Part shown: positions 6,070-9,230 of the stretch, piece after piece
How positions within the stretch are numbered: the first letter of the stretch is position 1
How the letters are laid out: each line of letters opens with the position of its first letter
Assembly: GCA_003504035.1 (NCBI GenBank)
Contig: DOBW01000085.1
Span: 1 to 9,230, forward strand
Origin: Rhodospirillaceae bacterium
Lineage (GTDB): Bacteria; Pseudomonadota; Alphaproteobacteria; UBA9219
DNA: 9,230 nt
Direction: 5' to 3'
Translations under genes and position numbers: made by a program
The notes under the pieces: model-generated
Databases searched by the model: none
What the model was told of the DNA's origin: nothing
The model's input: only the letters and a program-made list of their open reading frames with translations

Positions 6070-7287
6070 ATGAAGATTCTTGCTTTTCTTTCTCGCGCCA
6101 AAATAAAGGCGTTGGCACCTGCCTTTTTGCTGGGCGTTTATATGTTTGCGGTGACGCTGGGGCTTGTTAATGGGGGTGTTTGGGCAACGCTTGGGATTGC
6201 GGGTGCGCTTTTGCTGGCTTTGATGTTGTGGGCAGCGGATAAAAAGTTTCCATGGCCGGATCAAAAAACAGCTCTTTTGACACTTCTTTTTCTCGGCCTT
6301 TCTGTTGTGCTTGCTTTTTTCTCACCTTTTCAGGAGAAAGCGCTTTCCACAACGTTTAAAATGGCCTCCATTTTTTTGCCTCTCCTTTTGTTGTCAAGTC
6401 CAAGGCTTCTTGCTTTGGGGCAATGCCTGCGCACAGAGGCCGTTGATCTTGCCGAGCTTTTGACTTTTGGTTTTGTTTTTCTAAGTCTGGCGCTTGTTAT
6501 GTTTAGCTTTCTCGTTGGTTTTGAAAGTCCGCAGATCACAAAACTCAATCGTGGTTTTTCTTATGGCCTTCTTTTGGCCCCGCCTCTCCTTGCTTGGGCA
6601 ATGCAGCATTCCAAAGAGCAAGGCTATGCTTTGCTCGCGGCGCTTGTTCTGGCTACGCTTTTAACTCATTCACGGGTAGCGCAGGCGGGGGTTATTGTTG
6701 CTTTGGGTGTTTTTGTGGTGGCCAGATTTTGGCCTGTCCTAGTGACGTGGCTTCTTGGTTTTGGGATGATATTGTCTCTTTTATGGCCATTTGCGGCGCG
6801 ATGGTCGTTTCTCCATACCCACGATTTTGTCACGAGCAAGTTGCCTGCAAGTTGGGGTGCGCGCATGGAAATCTGGGACTATATGGCCTATCGCATTGCC
6901 GAAAAGCCCATTCTTGGTTGGGGGCTGGGGACCAGTGACCAATTGGTCTGGGATAAACCACATGGGGATTTTTATCATTATCTCATTATTCCTGCGGCTC
7001 ATCCCCATAATGCCGTGATTCAACTTTGGGCAGAAATGGGACTTATCGGGCTTGCTTTTGGCGCCTTGGCCTGTTTTTGGTTGCTGCGGTCTGCCTCAAA
7101 GCTGGAAGAGTCTTTCCGGCCCTTTGCTTTGGCGGCACTGGCTGGGGGGTGTGTGCTGCTTTTGGCGGCGTATAATCTTTGGACGGATTCGCTCTGGGCC
7201 GCTTTTGCCTTAACCGTTTATCTTTTTGCTAGTCTAGGAAAAATTAAACCTTCTTTAAGCGCAAAGCTTCAGGATGAGGGACAATGA
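6070..7287 (+). CDS. O-antigen ligase / polymerase family membrane protein (Wzy_C-like)
   Basis: Polytopic inner-membrane protein of 405 residues with about eleven hydrophobic segments, the usual size for WaaL/Wzy proteins. These enzymes move or polymerise lipid-linked glycans on the periplasmic face. Family-like features are NRGFSYGLLLAPPL (160-173) and THSRVAQAGV (199-208). A large periplasmic loop of about 242-318 holds GARMEIW (263-269), EKPILGWGLGTS (278-289) and AHPHNAVIQLWAEMGLIGL (310-328). Arginine 265 and the histidines 311 and 313 are in the place of the residues known to matter in WaaL enzymes. Ligase against polymerase cannot be decided by sequence reading. The start is supported by AAGGG at 6059-6063, 6 nt upstream. 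The stop TGA overlaps the next gene's ATG, so both are translationally coupled. No other glycan genes are visible beside it. Confidence 0.85.
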   Translation: MKILAFLSRAKIKALAPAFLLGVYMFAVTLGLVNGGVWATLGIAGALLLALMLWAADKKFPWPDQKTALLTLLFLGLSVVLAFFSPFQEKALSTTFKMASIFLPLLLLSSPRLLALGQCLRTEAVDLAELLTFGFVFLSLALVMFSFLVGFESPQITKLNRGFSYGLLLAPPLLAWAMQHSKEQGYALLAALVLATLLTHSRVAQAGVIVALGVFVVARFWPVLVTWLLGFGMILSLLWPFAARWSFLHTHDFVTSKLPASWGARMEIWDYMAYRIAEKPILGWGLGTSDQLVWDKPHGDFYHYLIIPAAHPHNAVIQLWAEMGLIGLAFGALACFWLLRSASKLEESFRPFALAALAGGCVLLLAAYNLWTDSLWAAFALTVYLFASLGKIKPSLSAKLQDEGQ

Positions 7288-7781
7288 ATAGGACACTTCT
7301 TTTTTTGCTTGTTGTTATGCTTGTTGGGGCGCTACCGGCGCGTGCTGGAGAGATGCCCTCTCTTGACGATTTAGCAAAATGGGAAGGAAAATACCCAAAC
7401 GCTGTTTTGTCCAATCACGGTTTTTGGGATGATACGCGTGTTTTGGACGTGATGAAGCAAAATATTCCTGCTGCGCTGCGAGAGATTATCATTCAAGGTT
7501 GGGGTATGAAGGATGAGCTTATAGAAATGCCGATTGAGCGCCAAGGCGATGTTTTGCTGGTTTCGGTGTGCAAACCACATGATTGTTTAAGCCATGCGGC
7601 GCGGCTGTATTTTAATCTAAAGCGCAAAACAGTGCAGATATGTTGGACAGAGGAAACCGAAAAGACAGGAAAACAGCTAGATATTTGGATTGATCGTGAT
7701 GTAAAGCGCTTGGAAAAAGGCGCTTGTTGGGATAAAAGCGGATTTGACGGACTTGCGGCTTATGGCGATACGGCTTATTGA
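7284..7781 (+). CDS. ivy: Exported Ivy-type inhibitor of vertebrate (C-type) lysozyme
   Basis: Predicted periplasmic inhibitor of C-type lysozyme that protects peptidoglycan. The 165-residue precursor has a clear signal peptide: a basic start (MNRT), a hydrophobic core LLFLLVVMLVGAL and an ALPARA cleavage site after residue 21. The mature part carries the Ivy hallmark CKPHDC at residues 96-101 (7569-7586). In E. coli Ivy this is a disulfide-closed loop whose histidine enters the lysozyme active site. The surrounding pattern also fits: a preceding DVLLVSV strand and, after the loop, ARLYFNL, VQICWTEE and QLDIWI strands. Two further cysteines (120, 148) could form a second disulfide not present in E. 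coli Ivy as I recall it. The gene overlaps the ligase gene by 4 nt (ATGA). Family assignment rests on the motif plus fold pattern, since overall similarity looks low. Confidence 0.8.
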   Translation: MNRTLLFLLVVMLVGALPARAGEMPSLDDLAKWEGKYPNAVLSNHGFWDDTRVLDVMKQNIPAALREIIIQGWGMKDELIEMPIERQGDVLLVSVCKPHDCLSHAARLYFNLKRKTVQICWTEETEKTGKQLDIWIDRDVKRLEKGACWDKSGFDGLAAYGDTAY

Positions 7782-7826
7782 TAGTGCCAAGCTTGTCAAA
7801 GCAAAACAGATTAAGACACCGGAATC

Positions 7827-7832
7827 AGGAGG
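7827..7832 (+). promoter_or_regulatory. Consensus Shine-Dalgarno deciding the start at 7838
   Basis: A perfect AGGAGG lies 5 nt before the ATG at 7838. The longer in-frame start at 7778, which would overlap the Ivy gene by 4 nt, would put a hydrophilic 20-residue extension in front of an obvious signal peptide and is therefore not preferred. Confidence 0.85.
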
Positions 7833-7837
7833 ATAAC

Positions 7838-8476
7838 ATGAAGAACAGAAAAATCCGTGCCACAGGAATTAATAGTGTTGTGCTGGTTTTGATGTTGCTT
7901 TTCATCTCCTGTGTTGGGACGGATGGCTCTGTACAAAAAGCTTGGGCGGGCGGAGAGGTTGATCTTGGCGAAGAAGATGTTGAGATTCAGGAATGCGTTA
8001 AGGTGATGCTGGAAACTAAGGTGGCCTATATAAGGGATAAGACACACGGTGCTGCAGACGATTTTAATTCTGGCACGATGCAAGCAAGTGAGCAAAAAAA
8101 AGTTTTAGGTGATATCGGTGATAGATATTGTTTTGAGCTGTATGAAACCGTCTTTTCTATGCTTGTCTCCTTGACCGATATATATGGTATCGTGACCGCG
8201 CTTGTTAAAGTAATTCTTGAAGCAATGCTCTCATTTGTATGTGACTTCGTCGTTAGCGTAATCAACAATGTTCTTAATTCAATTTGCTTGCCTCTTCCCA
8301 GTATTAGCATTCCGGGTTTTGGGTTAGATGGATGGGATACAAAATATTGTAATGGGCTTTCTGCTGGTGACTTTATGGGGGCAAGACGGCGTCCTGTTTT
8401 TGTTCCTTTCACACCAGATCTTCCTACATCGAGAGAATTGTTGCGGCAGGTTCCTGTTATCCGTGAGTTTGAATAG
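7838..8476 (+). CDS. Exported cysteine-containing protein, unknown family
   Basis: I do not recognise this 212-residue protein. It has a basic N-terminus (KNRKIR) and a hydrophobic core at 14-26 (VVLVLMLLFISCV). Cleavage could follow AWA at 35-37 (signal peptidase I), or the protein could be a lipoprotein cut before Cys25 in LFISC, which is a non-standard lipobox. The mature part starts acidic (40-52) and has cysteines at 53, 98, 135, 150 and 171. A long hydrophobic stretch at 105-151 is predicted as two amphipathic or membrane-seeking helices (LVSLTDIYGIVTALVKVILE, then AMLSFVCDFVVSVINNVL). A proline-rich segment with LPLPSISIPGFG (151-162) and a basic RRRPVFVPF patch near the end follow. 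It lies 56 nt after the Ivy gene and 35 nt before another exported protein. A role in an envelope or secretion complex is inference only. Confidence 0.7.
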   Translation: MKNRKIRATGINSVVLVLMLLFISCVGTDGSVQKAWAGGEVDLGEEDVEIQECVKVMLETKVAYIRDKTHGAADDFNSGTMQASEQKKVLGDIGDRYCFELYETVFSMLVSLTDIYGIVTALVKVILEAMLSFVCDFVVSVINNVLNSICLPLPSISIPGFGLDGWDTKYCNGLSAGDFMGARRRPVFVPFTPDLPTSRELLRQVPVIREFE

Positions 8477-8495
8477 GCTAAAGGCTACTGGACGC

Positions 8496-8503
8496 AAGGA
8501 GAG
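8496..8503 (+). promoter_or_regulatory. Shine-Dalgarno site of the last gene
   Basis: AAGGAGAG precedes the ATG at 8512 by 8 nt and supports this start, which also puts a signal peptide at the N-terminus. Confidence 0.75.
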
Positions 8504-8511
8504 CTAAAAAC

Positions 8512-9230
8512 ATGAAAAAAACATCTGGATTATTCTCCCGTATCAAATGGTTCGTGGCGATAATTATGCTGGTTTTCTCGCTTTCTTTGGCGACCCCCCA
8601 ACCTGCGCGGGCTGATGGGGCAACATGTGCTTGTGTTGTTCCTGCTATTGCTGCATTGGCGGGGCTTACTAGCTCCGGTCTTGCCGCTGTAGTGGCTGCA
8701 ATAGAAGCTCTACAGGCTTATATTACATTACAGCTGATGCCACATATTGCGAAACAGGGCGCGGCCATCGTGACGGCAATAAATGTACTGGGGAAGGAAA
8801 ATACGGATATAGCCAATGCTCGAAATGATGCGCTGTATGCCACAACTATGGGTCAGACAAAAACGTTGCTCCTTGGCGATGATATCGTGGATCAAACGGC
8901 TACTTATATCCTCATATGTAAAAATATTCGTACAAAAGAAGCGGCGGAGAGAGCGCGCGTTGCCGCCAGTACTAGCAGTGATCGCATGAACGCCGGAGCG
9001 CAAATTCATTCCAAAGGTGCTGGTGCGGGGGGGACTGGTGTAGGGCCTAGCGCTGTTGCTGAGCGCATAGGAAATCGGTGCGGCAAAGATACAAATGGAG
9101 GTGGTGGGTTTATCAATCCAGCCTCTTTGCCAGTAGGAATGGAAGATTGTGCGCCGAAAAACACAACAGGGGATGCGGACGAAACAAAAGAACGTATTAA
9201 TGCGGATATAAAAGCGAGCACTTTACGGGC
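8512..9230 (+). CDS. Exported alanine/glycine-rich protein, unknown family (3' end outside window)
   Basis: The frame is open from 8512 to the window end, giving 239 complete codons without a stop. The N-terminus is a textbook signal peptide: a basic MKKTSGLFSRIK, a hydrophobic FVAIIMLVFSLSLA (15-28... approx.) and cleavage after ARA at residues 32-34. The mature protein begins DGATCAC with two closely spaced cysteines (39, 41). An Ala/Leu/Val-rich stretch at 42-63, likely helical and hydrophobic, follows, then helices with NVLGKENTDIANARNDALYA (93-112). Next come cysteine 136 and a charged helix RTKEAAERARVAAS (140-153). A flexible GAGAGGTGVGPS segment (169-180) leads to a region with cysteines 190 and 213 around a Gly-rich loop (GGGG, 197-200). 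I cannot name the family. It resembles the general build of surface or secretion-system accessory proteins, which is only an impression. It probably shares a transcript with the preceding exported protein. Confidence 0.75.
   Translation, partial: MKKTSGLFSRIKWFVAIIMLVFSLSLATPQPARADGATCACVVPAIAALAGLTSSGLAAVVAAIEALQAYITLQLMPHIAKQGAAIVTAINVLGKENTDIANARNDALYATTMGQTKTLLLGDDIVDQTATYILICKNIRTKEAAERARVAASTSSDRMNAGAQIHSKGAGAGGTGVGPSAVAERIGNRCGKDTNGGGGFINPASLPVGMEDCAPKNTTGDADETKERINADIKASTLR

Noticed and set aside
7778..7837. Start of the 212-residue gene at 7778, overlapping the Ivy stop by 4 nt
   Set aside because: It would add a hydrophilic extension ahead of a signal peptide, while the ATG at 7838 has a perfect AGGAGG. 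The 4-nt overlap appears to be chance.
8728..9009. 93-residue minus-strand open frame near the right end
   Set aside because: It overlaps the plus-strand frame that starts at 8512 with a signal peptide and ribosome site and stays open for 239 codons.
8512..9230. Assignment of the last two exported proteins to a named type IV secretion component
   Set aside because: Signal peptide, cysteines and helices are compatible, but no specific family motif could be pointed to, so no name was given.

Overview
The window reads as chromosomal DNA of a Gram-negative proteobacterium, most likely an alphaproteobacterium. The support is a compact rpmI-rplT-pheS-pheT block, a TrmL of the proteobacterial type, and genes that only make sense with an outer membrane and periplasm: a WaaL/Wzy-type glycan enzyme and a periplasmic lysozyme inhibitor. 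The lineage call is inference from gene content. Base composition is close to even in most of the window, apart from a poorer stretch noted below.

Left part (1-4640, + strand) is housekeeping translation. It starts with the 3' end of a thioredoxin gene. A structured 137-nt leader follows, then rpmI (L35) and rplT (L20), an intrinsic terminator overlapping the rplT stop, a second terminator-like hairpin just ahead of pheS, and then pheS and pheT, the two subunits of phenylalanyl-tRNA synthetase. A probably bidirectional terminator closes the block. infC does not lie between the thioredoxin gene and rpmI.

Middle part (4646-5999, - strand) holds trmL, a tRNA wobble-base methyltransferase, and downstream of it two small, basic proteins I do not recognise. 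Both small genes have good Shine-Dalgarno sites. They sit in DNA of about 37% G+C by hand count over 4681-5460, clearly lower than the lines I counted in the flanking genes.

Right part (6070-9230, + strand) is an envelope and secretion-oriented run. A polytopic O-antigen ligase/polymerase-family protein overlaps by 4 nt a gene for an exported Ivy-type lysozyme inhibitor carrying the diagnostic CKPHDC loop. Two further exported, cysteine-containing proteins of unknown family follow, and the second runs off the window. The last three genes all start with signal peptides and lie on one strand with short gaps, so they may be one transcript serving the cell envelope or a secretion/surface apparatus.

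The trmL and ligase genes are divergent, and a 42-nt region with a long inverted repeat lies between them. No stretch of more than 300 bases lacks a gene. I saw no tRNA or rRNA gene, insertion sequence, CRISPR array or attachment site.
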